DNA of 64,000 nucleotides from JBKEAJ01 sp047972135 (GTDB lineage Bacteria > Bacteroidota > Bacteroidia > Bacteroidales > Prolixibacteraceae). Under the pieces are notes generated by a model. It did not search any database. It had not been told where the DNA came from and was given only the letters and a program-made list of their open reading frames with translations. Location of the stretch: the NCBI GenBank assembly GCA_047972135.1, contig JBKEAJ010000118.1, positions 17,802-81,801 on the forward strand, in the 5' to 3' direction. Both the position numbers and the translations under genes were made by a program. This document shows positions 46,401-54,119 of the stretch, piece by piece (position 1 is the stretch's first letter; the number at the start of each line of letters is the position of its first letter).

Positions 46401-46481
46401 GTTATCGCATTCGGAGTTCTGTGGAGCATGGTAATGTCGTTAATAACTGTCCCTGTACTATATACGAGAATGATAAAATGA
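43428..46481 (+). CDS. RND efflux transporter permease
   Basis: A 1017-residue inner-membrane proton-driven pump. It has 12 membrane helices and two large periplasmic loops. The helix-4 proton-relay motif is VVLGMIVDDAIVVADN, the helix-10/11 region is SGIVVRNAIILIEQIRD, and the C-terminal duplicate is LRPIFLTTMSTSLGLLPM. It resembles the HAE1 (AcrB-like) group rather than the longer CusA metal pumps. The substrate is unknown. An upstream TTG at 43419 overlaps the adaptor stop; the ATG at 43428 is preferred. Confidence 0.93.
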   Translation: MNIIQTSLKHKQVTLTVLIMVFAVGVYSLLTMPRREDPKITVPLGLVVAYYPGATVAQVEEQVTGKLEQTLFQFAEIDKDKTYSTSLDGISIINVCLNDNVKATDVFWNKLRHQLMLAGKTELPKGVLGPIVNSDFGDTEAMLIALESDNTSYTQLAEYSKILEDKLRQLPESAKIKRIGTQKEQITVYFDSQSLAMYNISLQQVAKVLQSQNLAGATGEIRNDDLSVSLHSTGNYSSITEIENQIVGTSRSGSVVRLGDIAKLKREYAEATTDVGVNGKRAIIVSTQMQEGNNIVKFGEAVSEKIKETKQLLPDDLELTVVVNQPQTVDENISHFLGEFLLAIISVIIVLLLLLPFRMAAIAATAIPATVAVTFAMLNGFGIELHQVSLAALIVVLGMIVDDAIVVADNYLSLLERGVDRSEAAWRSASDLFVPIVGATITIIASFMPLALLTGAIGEFIEDLPYTVTLAFTSSFMLSMVFTPILCYVFVKKTKRSALNEAGSKPKRKNLLDYMQSGYNTMIAWFVKHSFITVVFSIVSIFLAWLVYTTSVGQKFFPYAERNQFVIEVWTPTGTSLDKTKKAVAKLEVLIKDDERVTSYASFSGQSAPRVYYNFSPEFPVSNYGQILVNTTSNKSTEQLAHELENLVGNAVPEGIVQVKLMQQGQPLKSPVEIRIFGDDVNVLKRIGNDVKEIVKSEQGSIFVSQDFKEDYFGMSIKLKSEANRLGFTTNSIAQALYTNISGYPVSTIYEGDNAVNIVLRLDEKKRSSYEDTENIFLESPATGESVALRQVAELVPQWYPGRIMHRNGVRCLTVSSETSDGVLPAELLAAVSPQIENMLLPSGYHIEYGGEHANKDEVFGRILHVLGISIALIFIILLIQFKNLKELFIVMLSIPLALFGAVAGLAITGNNFGFTAFVGIISLSGIVVRNAIILIEQIRDLTKEGWSIKEAAIESGKRRLRPIFLTTMSTSLGLLPMILSGSSLWSPLASVIAFGVLWSMVMSLITVPVLYTRMIK

Positions 46482-46581
46482 GGATAATGTGATGATCTGT
46501 TTATGTGGTAGTTAAGCATATTGCACAAGGCATTGTCGTCCGAAAATCCAAGAATCTGAATATCCGAAAATCTAAAGAAAA

Positions 46582-47988
46582 ATGAAAAAGATAATATATA
46601 CAATCGTCCTGCTGTTCGTCATTACGGCAACACAGGCACAAGAGTATATGACTTTGGCGAGAGTTCGCGAGCTAGCTCTTTCCAAGAACGAAGACATAAA
46701 AATTGCCGAAGCTACGGCAGAGAAGAGCCTTGCCGACCAAAAGGCGGCACGCACGAACTATCTGCCATCGGCATCGATTGATGCAACAGCAATGTATCGA
46801 CACAGCAAAGTAGAATTTGAGCAATATCTGCCGACCTACACTCCCGACTTATCGACGGGAGAGCTTACTCCAAATGTAGTAATAGATCCCTCGACAGGTA
46901 GTGTCGTTACGGGTGCAGACGGAGTTCCACTTTTTAATATGTATGCTTATATGCCCTTAGAAATCAGCTTACGGGGAGCATATTTGGCAAATATACAGTT
47001 AGAGCAGCCTGTGTATACGGGCGGCAAGATAACAGCGGGAAACAAAATGAGCGACATAGGTGTAGAGATGTCGGAGGACAACATTCAACTTAAGAAGCTC
47101 AATACTGTCAGCGAAGCCGACAATGCGTACTGGCTCTACGTGTCGGTACAATCTAAGGTGAAGCTAGCCCGCTCGTCGGTAGAAATGCTAGACAGCCTAC
47201 TAACAAGAGTGAACAACAGCTACGATGCGGGGTTAGTTAGTCGTGGTGAGGTACTGAAAGCACAAGTAGAATACGACAAGGCAAGGTTAAATCTTCAAAA
47301 AGCAAAAAGCGGTTTAGAGCTTACCCGCATGTCGCTATGTAGAATTACAGGTCTTGATTTTGACACTCCTATCACCACCGACTCTAGCATTATCATTTCC
47401 GACGACATCTTACAGCAAGCTAACAAAGAGGACATTACCAAGCGTCCTGAATATAGGCTGCTTACCAAAGGCGTAGAACTCGAAGAGCAACGCATCAAGA
47501 CCGCTCGTGCCGACTATCTCCCCGAACTTGGGGTGAGTGCTGGCTACGGCTATTTGGGAGGAATCGAATTAAATTCTAACAAGTACAGTCAGGGGAGTCT
47601 CAATCTTATGGCTAGCATAAAAATTCCACTGTTCAATTGGGGCGAGGGGAAGCAGAAAATAGAGTCGGCAAAAGCTGTGAAAGCGACAAAAGAATACGAA
47701 CTGACAAAAAATGCAGACCTTTTGCGTCTTGAAATCGAAAGGGCGAAACTAAACTTACAAGACGCACTACTCCGCATAAAGATTTCAGAATCAGGCTTAG
47801 ACCAAGCTGCCGAGAACCTCCGCATAAGCAATGACAACTACGAGGTCGGGCGCGAGCCACTGACCGACCGTCTAATAGCTCAAACCCAATGGGAAAAGGC
47901 TTACAGCGAGCTCATCGACGCCAAGACTTCCTATAAAATCGAAGAAACCGAATATCAGAGGGTAACAGCGACTTTGCTAGATTTTTGA
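46582..47988 (+). CDS. TolC-family outer-membrane channel protein
   Basis: A 468-residue outer-membrane efflux protein with a signal peptide (to about TQAQ) and two structural repeats. Each repeat has long helices and a barrel strand pair (NYLPSASIDATAMYRHSK, LPELGVSAGYGYLGG). The motif NNSYDAGLVSRGEVLKAQVEY is typical of TolC helices. It completes the tripartite pump with the two upstream genes. The 100-base gap after the permease contains a small direct repeat (TCCGAAAATC, twice) and no clear terminator, so co-transcription is likely. Confidence 0.92.
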   Translation: MKKIIYTIVLLFVITATQAQEYMTLARVRELALSKNEDIKIAEATAEKSLADQKAARTNYLPSASIDATAMYRHSKVEFEQYLPTYTPDLSTGELTPNVVIDPSTGSVVTGADGVPLFNMYAYMPLEISLRGAYLANIQLEQPVYTGGKITAGNKMSDIGVEMSEDNIQLKKLNTVSEADNAYWLYVSVQSKVKLARSSVEMLDSLLTRVNNSYDAGLVSRGEVLKAQVEYDKARLNLQKAKSGLELTRMSLCRITGLDFDTPITTDSSIIISDDILQQANKEDITKRPEYRLLTKGVELEEQRIKTARADYLPELGVSAGYGYLGGIELNSNKYSQGSLNLMASIKIPLFNWGEGKQKIESAKAVKATKEYELTKNADLLRLEIERAKLNLQDALLRIKISESGLDQAAENLRISNDNYEVGREPLTDRLIAQTQWEKAYSELIDAKTSYKIEETEYQRVTATLLDF

Positions 47989-48070
47989 GAAATACACTAT
48001 TTAGGGTAGAGTTCCAATTTTGGTAGCTTTAGCCAAAATGTGTATTCATTCCTATCATTAAAGTATAACA

Positions 48071-48590
48071 AGCAATATGCTGTAGGCTATAAGCGGACAT
48101 CCAATAAACGAACGTCATTGTGAGGAGCTGGCGACGAAGCAATCTCCTACAACAAAGAGCAGATTGCCACGCTGCGCTCGCAATGACGGGAAAGGATGAA
48201 CAGCTTGCCACGCTGCGCTCGCAATGACGACAAATGTAGATACTACGATATTACAAAGCTACGATGTGGGCTGTTTATGGCTGCAAGCCATAATTAATTC
48301 AGCCCATGGCAACGCCATGGGGAAAGATACACCACCAAACCCGTAACGTTACGGATTGCAGGATGATGATATACATGAAGAATAAAAATTAATAATGAAA
48401 AATGCAAACCACCCCGCCTGCGGCACCTCTCCTCCACGTGGAGAGGATTTAGAAACTCTCCTCCTTGTGGAGGAGGAGTACCCGAAGGAGGAGGAGGTGG
48501 CTGTTTTGGCTTATAGCTCACAGCCTATAGCCTAAAAAAAAGGTTTGATGTTTAGGGATGTAGTCTCGATATTTTCGTAGCAAGACATGT
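48071..48590 (+). repeat. Composite hairpin-rich element, copy C
   Basis: This is a full copy in the same orientation as B. It has the AATATGCTGTAGGCTATAAGC segment, the CGTCATTG hairpin (48113-48188) with an extra half-copy after it, the GGGCTG/CAGCCC and CCATGGCAACGCCATGG hairpins, CGTAACGTTACG, the hairpin CCTCTCC-tccacgt-GGAGAGG (48426-48446), CTCCTCC-ttgt-GGAGGAG, and GGGAT-gta-GTCTC near the end. It lies between convergent tolC-type and rpoN genes. Confidence 0.9.
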
Positions 48591-48610
48591 GTCTCCACGC
48601 CCCTTATACT

Positions 48611-50074
48611 TTACAGTTCTTTTCTCAGCCTAGCAACGGGAATGTCGAGTTGTTCTCTATATTTAGCGACCGTTCGTCGGGCGATGTTGAAATTTTGTTC
48701 TTTAAGTATTTCCGTTAGTTTTTCGTCGGTCAGTGGTTTTTTCTTATCTTCGTTATTTACGCATTCTTGTAGTATTGACTTTATTTTTCGCGATGAAATT
48801 TCTTCACCGTCGTCATTCATAATACCCTCGGAGAAGAAATATTTTACGGGATAAGTTCCGAAGTAAGTTTGGATATACTTACTATTTGACACTCTGGAAA
48901 TTGTAGATATATCCAATCCAGTAGTTTCAGCAACAGTTTTCAGCACCATCGGTTTTAGCTTAGCCTCATCGCCGGTGAGGAAATATTCTTTTTGGAAGTC
49001 TATAATCTGCGACATTGTGACCATCAGGGTTTGGTTACGTTGGTTCAGGGCATCGATAAACCACTGAGCTTCGTCAATTTTACGTTTCACGTAATTAAAT
49101 GATTCTTCTTGCACGGAGTTTTTCTTTTCCTTTGCCGCAGCCCTCTTTTTTTTAAACTCTTCGAGCATTTTTGCATATTCGGTATTCACTCTCAGATTTG
49201 GGGAGTTCGCACCATTTATTTTTAGGATTAGCTCCCCGTCCACATTGTCGAGAATAAAATCGGGAGTTATCTGTTCTGTATTTCCATCAGACACATTGAA
49301 AGTACCACCAGGCTTAGGGGTTAGGTGTTGAATTACATCTATAACCTCTTTCAGCTCGTCCTCATCTTTCAGTTTGAGTCTGCGTTCTATTTTCTCGAAA
49401 TGTCGTTTTGCCAATAGGTCGAACATCTCGTCTACCACCCTTCTTGCTCTGTCTACTTCGGGAGACGAAGGACATCGCACAAGCTGCAATAACAAACACT
49501 CTTGCAGGTCTCTAGCACCCACCCCTGCGGGGTCGAGTCTCTGAATATACTTTAATACTTTCTCTGCTTTATCGTCTGTGGTTTCCAGTCCGTATTTAAA
49601 GGATAGGTCGTCCACCACCGATTCTATGTCTCTTCGCAAATAGCCGTCGTCATCAATATTTCCAATAATGTAATCGGCTATCATTAGCTCTTCCTCAGTA
49701 AGTCTGCTCACCGACAACTGTTCTTTAAGATAGTCAGAAAAAGAGCCCGACGATGCTAAAGGAGTGTCAATATCTTTATTTTCTGACGAATAGTTGTTTG
49801 TACGCAATTGATATGAGGGTATATCGTCTTCATGCAGATAGTTGTCTGCCGAGAACTCGTCTTCGGTAGAAGCATACTCTCCGCCATCATTATCAACACC
49901 CGAATTGTCTGGAAGTAAGTCATCTGCATCTTGCTCCAAAGTGGGGTTCTCCTCAAGCTCTTTTTTTATCCTTTGTTCCAGCTGAAGCGTAGGAATTTCC
50001 AGGAGCTTCATCAGCTGTATTTGCTGAGGAGACAGTTTTTGTTGTAGTTTTTGCTGTAACGATAGCCTTTGCAT
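48611..50074 (-). CDS. rpoN: RNA polymerase sigma-54 factor
   Basis: A 487-residue alternative sigma factor that needs ATP-dependent activators. Region I is glutamine/leucine-rich (LQQKLQQKLSPQQIQLMKLLEIP), followed by an acidic linker (about 50-110), the core-binding domain, the DNA-binding helix-turn-helix (KTVAETTGLDISTISRVSNSKY) and the RpoN box ARRTVAKYREQLDIP (465-479) that reads the -24 element. Length is normal. No sigma-54 activator gene is in the window. The asnS gene lies 15 bases upstream on the same strand, so co-transcription is likely. Confidence 0.96.
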   Translation of the reverse strand: MQRLSLQQKLQQKLSPQQIQLMKLLEIPTLQLEQRIKKELEENPTLEQDADDLLPDNSGVDNDGGEYASTEDEFSADNYLHEDDIPSYQLRTNNYSSENKDIDTPLASSGSFSDYLKEQLSVSRLTEEELMIADYIIGNIDDDGYLRRDIESVVDDLSFKYGLETTDDKAEKVLKYIQRLDPAGVGARDLQECLLLQLVRCPSSPEVDRARRVVDEMFDLLAKRHFEKIERRLKLKDEDELKEVIDVIQHLTPKPGGTFNVSDGNTEQITPDFILDNVDGELILKINGANSPNLRVNTEYAKMLEEFKKKRAAAKEKKNSVQEESFNYVKRKIDEAQWFIDALNQRNQTLMVTMSQIIDFQKEYFLTGDEAKLKPMVLKTVAETTGLDISTISRVSNSKYIQTYFGTYPVKYFFSEGIMNDDGEEISSRKIKSILQECVNNEDKKKPLTDEKLTEILKEQNFNIARRTVAKYREQLDIPVARLRKEL

Positions 50075-50089
50075 TCTCTTTTTCCTTTT

Positions 50090-51529
50090 TTAGAATTCTG
50101 CGTTCTTAGGTGTTCTTGGAAATGGTATTACATCTCTGATATTATTCATTCCTGTAACAAACATCATCAATCTTTCGAAACCAAGTCCGAAGCCGCTATG
50201 CTCAACCGAGCCGTATCTGCGACTGTCGAGATACCACCACATTTGCTCTGAGGGAATATCCATTTCTTTCATTCGTGTTTGAAGTTTTTCTAAATCTGCT
50301 TCACGCTCCGAGCCTCCAATTATTTCGCCAATACCGGGGAATAGTATATCCATTGCACGAACAGTCTTCCCGTCGTTGTTTTGTTTCATGTAAAAAGCCT
50401 TAATATCCTTCGGATAATCTGTCAGAATTACAGGACATTGAAAGTGTTTTTCTACAAGAAAACGTTCATGTTCACTTTGCAGGTCGTCGCCGAAGCCTGT
50501 TATTGGGAATGCAAATTTTCCTTTTTTATTAGGTTTTGAGTTTTTCAGAATTTCAATTGCTTCGGAGTATGTCAGACGTTTAAAATCGTTTTCCAAGACA
50601 AATTTCAGTTTCTCGATAAGCTCCAAAGACCTTTCATTCTGAGGCTTATTTTTTTCTTCTTCGACAAGTCTCTTGCTCAGGAATTGCAGGTCTTCCATAC
50701 AGTTATCAAAGGTGTATTGTATCAGATATTTCAAAAATTCCTCTGCCAAGTCCATATTATCATTGATGTCATAAAACGCCATTTCGGGCTCAATCATCCA
50801 AAACTCGGCAAGATGTCTGGTGGTGTTTGAATTTTCGGCTCTAAAAGTAGGACCGAAGGTATAAATTTCAGACATTGCCAGAGCTGCCATTTCGCCCTCC
50901 AGCTGTCCTGAAACCGTGAGGCTTGTTTCTCTTCCAAAGAAATCTTTTGAATAGTCTATTTCACCGTTTTCGGTAGTGGGATATTGATTTGGCTGTATTG
51001 TCGACACTCTAAACATTTCGCCTGCGCCCTCGCAGTCGGAAGCCGTAACGATTGGGGTATGTATATTACAGAATCCCTTGTCGTTGAAGAACTTATGAAC
51101 AGCAAAAATCATGGCATGCCTCATGCGTGTAACAGCCCCGAAAGTATTGGTTCTGAACCTCAGATGTGCGTTTTCTCTCAGAAACTCAAGGGAGTGTTTT
51201 TTTGGCTGAATAGGATAAACATCAGCGTTACACTCGCCTAGCAGAGTTACAGCCTCAGCCACCAGCTCTACAGCCTGCCCTGAACCTTGTGATTCTACAA
51301 GTTTCCCTTCTACGGCAATGGCAGCACCCGAAGTAATCTTCTGTAAAATAGCCTCATCAGCTTTTTCTGCTTCTACCACAACCTGCAAATTATTAATTGT
51401 AGAGCCATCATTCAAAGCTACAAAACTCACATTCTTACTACCTCTTTTAGTCCTCACCCAACCTTTGACAACTACAAGGCTATCAGATGCTTTCATTGTC
51501 AAAACATTTTTTATCTTAACTCTCGACAT
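50090..51529 (-). CDS. asnS: Asparagine-tRNA ligase
   Basis: A 479-residue class IIb aminoacyl-tRNA synthetase. The N-terminal OB-fold anticodon-binding domain (VVVKGWVRTKRGSKNVSFVALNDGS) is followed by the catalytic domain with motif 2 (FRAENSNTTRHLAEFWMIEPE) and motif 3 (GFGLGFERLMMFVTG). TPIVTASDCEGAGEMFRVS is characteristic of AsnRS rather than AspRS. A good promoter lies at 51556-51587. rpoN follows 15 bases downstream. Confidence 0.96.
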   Translation of the reverse strand: MSRVKIKNVLTMKASDSLVVVKGWVRTKRGSKNVSFVALNDGSTINNLQVVVEAEKADEAILQKITSGAAIAVEGKLVESQGSGQAVELVAEAVTLLGECNADVYPIQPKKHSLEFLRENAHLRFRTNTFGAVTRMRHAMIFAVHKFFNDKGFCNIHTPIVTASDCEGAGEMFRVSTIQPNQYPTTENGEIDYSKDFFGRETSLTVSGQLEGEMAALAMSEIYTFGPTFRAENSNTTRHLAEFWMIEPEMAFYDINDNMDLAEEFLKYLIQYTFDNCMEDLQFLSKRLVEEEKNKPQNERSLELIEKLKFVLENDFKRLTYSEAIEILKNSKPNKKGKFAFPITGFGDDLQSEHERFLVEKHFQCPVILTDYPKDIKAFYMKQNNDGKTVRAMDILFPGIGEIIGGSEREADLEKLQTRMKEMDIPSEQMWWYLDSRRYGSVEHSGFGLGFERLMMFVTGMNNIRDVIPFPRTPKNAEF

Positions 51530-51555
51530 TCTATAAGTATCTTTATAATTTAAAA

Positions 51556-51587
51556 CAAAGATACGATATTATGCTTTAAAAACACAA
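51556..51587 (-). promoter_or_regulatory. asnS-rpoN promoter
   Basis: On the reverse strand TTG (51585-51587) is followed after 21 bases by TATCTTTG (51556-51563), about 27 bases before the asnS ATG. Confidence 0.65.
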
Positions 51588-51662
51588 TTGTGGACTAATT
51601 TTTGTAGCGAGAGTATGAGCTATTTTCCACTCATTTCTTTTAATCCTTGTAACAAAAGGTAC

Positions 51663-51692
51663 TTGCGTTCTGCCGTGAAGTTACTATCTTTG
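51663..51692 (+). promoter_or_regulatory. Promoter of the cupin gene
   Basis: TTG (51663-51665), a 19-base spacer and TATCTTTG (51685-51692) fit the consensus closely and lie 23 bases before the ATG at 51716. Confidence 0.7.
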
Positions 51693-51715
51693 TCCTGTAA
51701 CTAAAAAATAATATA

Positions 51716-52039
51716 ATGTCAACAAATAGTACATCAGTATTTAAACTCACAGACGACATTGCATACTCGGAAGGCAGTGTTGTCAGCAAACAAATCATTA
51801 AGAAAAGTACAGGAAACGTAACCCTTTTTGCTTTTGACGCGGGTGAAGGATTAAGTGAACATACCGCACCATTCGACGCATTAGTACATGTTATCGACGG
51901 CGAGGCGGAAGTCGTAATCGGCGGAAAAAGTAATATCGTCGGTACAGACTCAGCGATCTTAATGCCTGCAAATATTCCTCATGCCTTGAAGGCAAATAAG
52001 CGCTTTAAGATGATTCTGACAATGATAAAAGACAAATAG
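51716..52039 (+). CDS. Small cupin-domain protein
   Basis: A 107-residue single-domain cupin. The first motif region is LSEHTAPFDALVHVIDGEAEVVIGG and the second is DSAILMPANIPHALKANKRFKMIL. The metal-binding pattern is partial: there is one His in SEHTAP, one in LVHV and one in PHAL, as in several small Bacteroidetes cupins. The substrate is unknown. It has its own strong promoter and converges with aat. Confidence 0.8.
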   Translation: MSTNSTSVFKLTDDIAYSEGSVVSKQIIKKSTGNVTLFAFDAGEGLSEHTAPFDALVHVIDGEAEVVIGGKSNIVGTDSAILMPANIPHALKANKRFKMILTMIKDK

Positions 52040-52048
52040 GTAATTTTA

Positions 52049-52672
52049 CTACTTCTTTGTCAGGAGTTCTATAAATTTGCTTCGTGGGATATTCCTTGCA
52101 CCCATACTTGCCAAATGCTCCGTATACATCTGACAATCAATCAATTTATACGGAGTGTTTTTATTTTTTGCAAGAGCAATAAGTGCAACTTTTGATGCAT
52201 TGGACTCCAAAGAAAACATACTTTCGCCGGAAAAAACATCGCCAACCTCAACACCATAAAGTCCTCCCACTAGTTTATCCTCTCGATATACTTCAACACT
52301 CTTTGCAAAGCCCAATTTGTGTAGGCGAATATAAGCCATCAACATGCCACAAGTTATCCATGTGCCGTCCTGCCCCTCTCTCTCTACGGTCTGACAATGC
52401 TCTATCACTGCCTCAAAATCTGTATTATACCGCACCTCAAACACTCCCCTATTCAGGATATTCCGCATACTTTTGCTGATTTTTATCTCCTCGGGAAACA
52501 GTACACATCGGGGGTTGGGCGACCACCATAATACAGGTTCCCCCTGCTGAAACCAAGGAAATATACCTCTACGATATGCCGACATCAGTCTATCGGGAGC
52601 CAAAATACTGCCCACTGCAACCAAGCCATCGCTATCGGCACTCTCTACATCTGGGAATGGATAATCTTCCAT
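52049..52672 (-). CDS. aat: Leucyl/phenylalanyl-tRNA-protein transferase
   Basis: A 207-residue enzyme that adds Leu or Phe to N-terminal Lys or Arg of proteins and so marks them for ClpS/ClpAP degradation (N-degron pathway). Signature segments are FPDVESADSDGLVAVGSILAPDRLMSAYRRGIFPWF, WWSPNPRCVLFP and GGLYGVEVGDVFSGESMFS. Length is normal. The start is the ATG at 52672, close to the usual family start. The Rpn-family gene lies 31 bases upstream on the same strand. Confidence 0.93.
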   Translation of the reverse strand: MEDYPFPDVESADSDGLVAVGSILAPDRLMSAYRRGIFPWFQQGEPVLWWSPNPRCVLFPEEIKISKSMRNILNRGVFEVRYNTDFEAVIEHCQTVEREGQDGTWITCGMLMAYIRLHKLGFAKSVEVYREDKLVGGLYGVEVGDVFSGESMFSLESNASKVALIALAKNKNTPYKLIDCQMYTEHLASMGARNIPRSKFIELLTKK

Positions 52673-52703
52673 ACTTAGCTCATCAACACTTTACCTGAAA
52701 TAG

Positions 52704-53798
52704 CTACAGAGCATCAATTTCTTTTTTGCTCAGCCCTGTCAACTCCTGAATTACTGAAATTTCCACATCTTCATCCTTTAAACCTTTTGCTATTGCCCTT
52801 TTTGTATTTGCAATCTCGGCTTCTGCTTGCTTCGCTCTATCCTCCGCCTTTTTTTTCTCAGCCTCAGCTTTTCTGGTCTTAGTCTCAGCTCTTTTGGTCT
52901 CAGCCTCAGCTTTTTTGGTCTCAGCCTCCGCTTTCTTTTTCTCAGCCTCAGCTTTCTTTTTCTCAGCCTCCGCTTTTTTTGTTGCAGCTTTTGCTCTCTT
53001 TGCTTCTCTTTCGGTTTTAGCTATTTCTTTTGCTAACTCTTTTCTAGCCTTGTCTTCAGCGTCAATCTTTTGCGACCGAATACTACTCGCCTCATCCATC
53101 AGATTTTTGAGATGTCGATTGTATCTCCGTCTTTCTTCTTCGGGGAGGGTATCAAACCTCCAGCGCTCCCTTGCCTTATTTATCCCTTTTGCAGTAAAAT
53201 TATCTTTTATATCATTGGTCTTTAGGTAATAAATCCATTGGTCGAGAGTGTCCTTTGCCACTCCATCAAACTGGTTCACCTTTATAAGATAATACTCTGG
53301 AAGAATCTGTGAAGGTTCAATCTTTCCACCAAACATTTTTGTCTGTTTTGTCGAAAGCATAAGTTTATCAGCTTTATGTATTCCTATGAAATCGGTTTTC
53401 CCACGATACACATAATCATCGCCCTGCCCTAAATCAAAATATACAATACTTATCGTATACACTTTCTTAACAGCTTCGTAGGTTTCTCCTAGTGACATGT
53501 ATTCTGTCAGTGTTTTTGATGCACCATATACCATGCGATGGAAATAGTCGTATTCAGTCTGATTTTGTATTTCAATTATAACCAATTCATCTTTTGAATT
53601 CTTCACTAGAATGTCTACACGGTTATACTTATCAAAACTGTGTTTCTGATTACTTTCGCTTTCCAGAACATTCTGAATTTGGACATCTTCTCTTAGGAGT
53701 TCTGACAAGAAACCCTCCAACACCGAGAAATCGGCTTTATTTCTCAAAAGCCTCTTTATTGCCCAGTCGAAGCGTATTAAATTCTTATTGTTGAACAT
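52704..53798 (-). CDS. Rpn/PD-(D/E)XK nuclease family (transposase-like) protein
   Basis: A 364-residue member of the Rpn (recombination-promoting nuclease) family, often labelled putative transposase. The N-terminal nuclease core shows FDWAIKRLLRNKADFSVLEGFL, RVDILVKNSKDELVIIEIQNQTEYDY (active-site Asp, Glu and Gln) and HRMVYGASKTLTEYM. Residues about 250-335 are a Lys/Ala/Glu heptad-like repeat encoded by a 21-base tandem repeat. The C-terminus (ISVIQELTGLSKKEIDAL) is a short helix pair common to this family. No inverted repeats flank the gene. Confidence 0.85.
   Translation of the reverse strand: MFNNKNLIRFDWAIKRLLRNKADFSVLEGFLSELLREDVQIQNVLESESNQKHSFDKYNRVDILVKNSKDELVIIEIQNQTEYDYFHRMVYGASKTLTEYMSLGETYEAVKKVYTISIVYFDLGQGDDYVYRGKTDFIGIHKADKLMLSTKQTKMFGGKIEPSQILPEYYLIKVNQFDGVAKDTLDQWIYYLKTNDIKDNFTAKGINKARERWRFDTLPEEERRRYNRHLKNLMDEASSIRSQKIDAEDKARKELAKEIAKTEREAKRAKAATKKAEAEKKKAEAEKKKAEAETKKAEAETKRAETKTRKAEAEKKKAEDRAKQAEAEIANTKRAIAKGLKDEDVEISVIQELTGLSKKEIDAL
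52848..52985 (-). repeat. 21-bp tandem repeat inside the Rpn-family gene
   Basis: About six and a half imperfect copies of a 21-base unit (forward strand CTCAGCCTCAGCTTTTTTGGT) encode the heptad KKAEAEK. Units differ by a few substitutions. A change in copy number would keep the frame and alter coiled-coil length in 7-residue steps. Confidence 0.85.
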
Positions 53799-54119
53799 AT
53801 TTCGGTTTTTTACAAAGGTAAGAATTTAATTTGACAATGTGGCAATCTGATAATGTGGCAATTAGCAAGATGCAACAATTATAATCTACCTCTTACAAAA
53901 ACAGACCTATATAAAGAATTAGCAACAGTTGCTCATCACTGGAAAATTATCTATTTTTGAAAGCAGAATAATAGAAGCTCGTATTGATACTACGATGTTA
54001 CAATGCTGTGATGTAAACAGCCATTATTAATTAAAAATTGAGAGTGGGAAATGAAGGATGATTAAAAACAGCAAAAGCATAAAGCCCATAGCTTACAGCT
54101 TATTGCAAAATATAAACAC
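53799..54119 (+). repeat. Degenerate repeat gap with start-codon-abutting repeat, copy 3
   Basis: The gap holds a doubled AATGTGGCAAT (about 53836-53861) and a decayed copy of the composite-element module GATACTACGAT...AAACAGCC (about 53985-54032). At 54056-54119 it holds the right-hand half of the repeat seen before leuB and the SPOR gene. The repeat again ends exactly at the gene's ATG. Here it is one base shorter, so MIKNSKSIKPIAYSLLQNINT ends in a TGA that overlaps the tdh start codon (ATGA). Confidence 0.75.

Noticed and set aside
34912..48590. CRISPR array or insertion sequence as the explanation for the repeats
   Set aside because: Repeats are not evenly spaced with unique spacers, and no transposase or cas gene is present; the units are hairpin modules in scattered gaps.
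52894..53229. ORF antisense to the Rpn-family coiled coil
   Set aside because: It is the complement of the 21-bp repeat, giving a Ser/Phe/Ala pseudo-repeat; the sense strand has the recognisable nuclease core.
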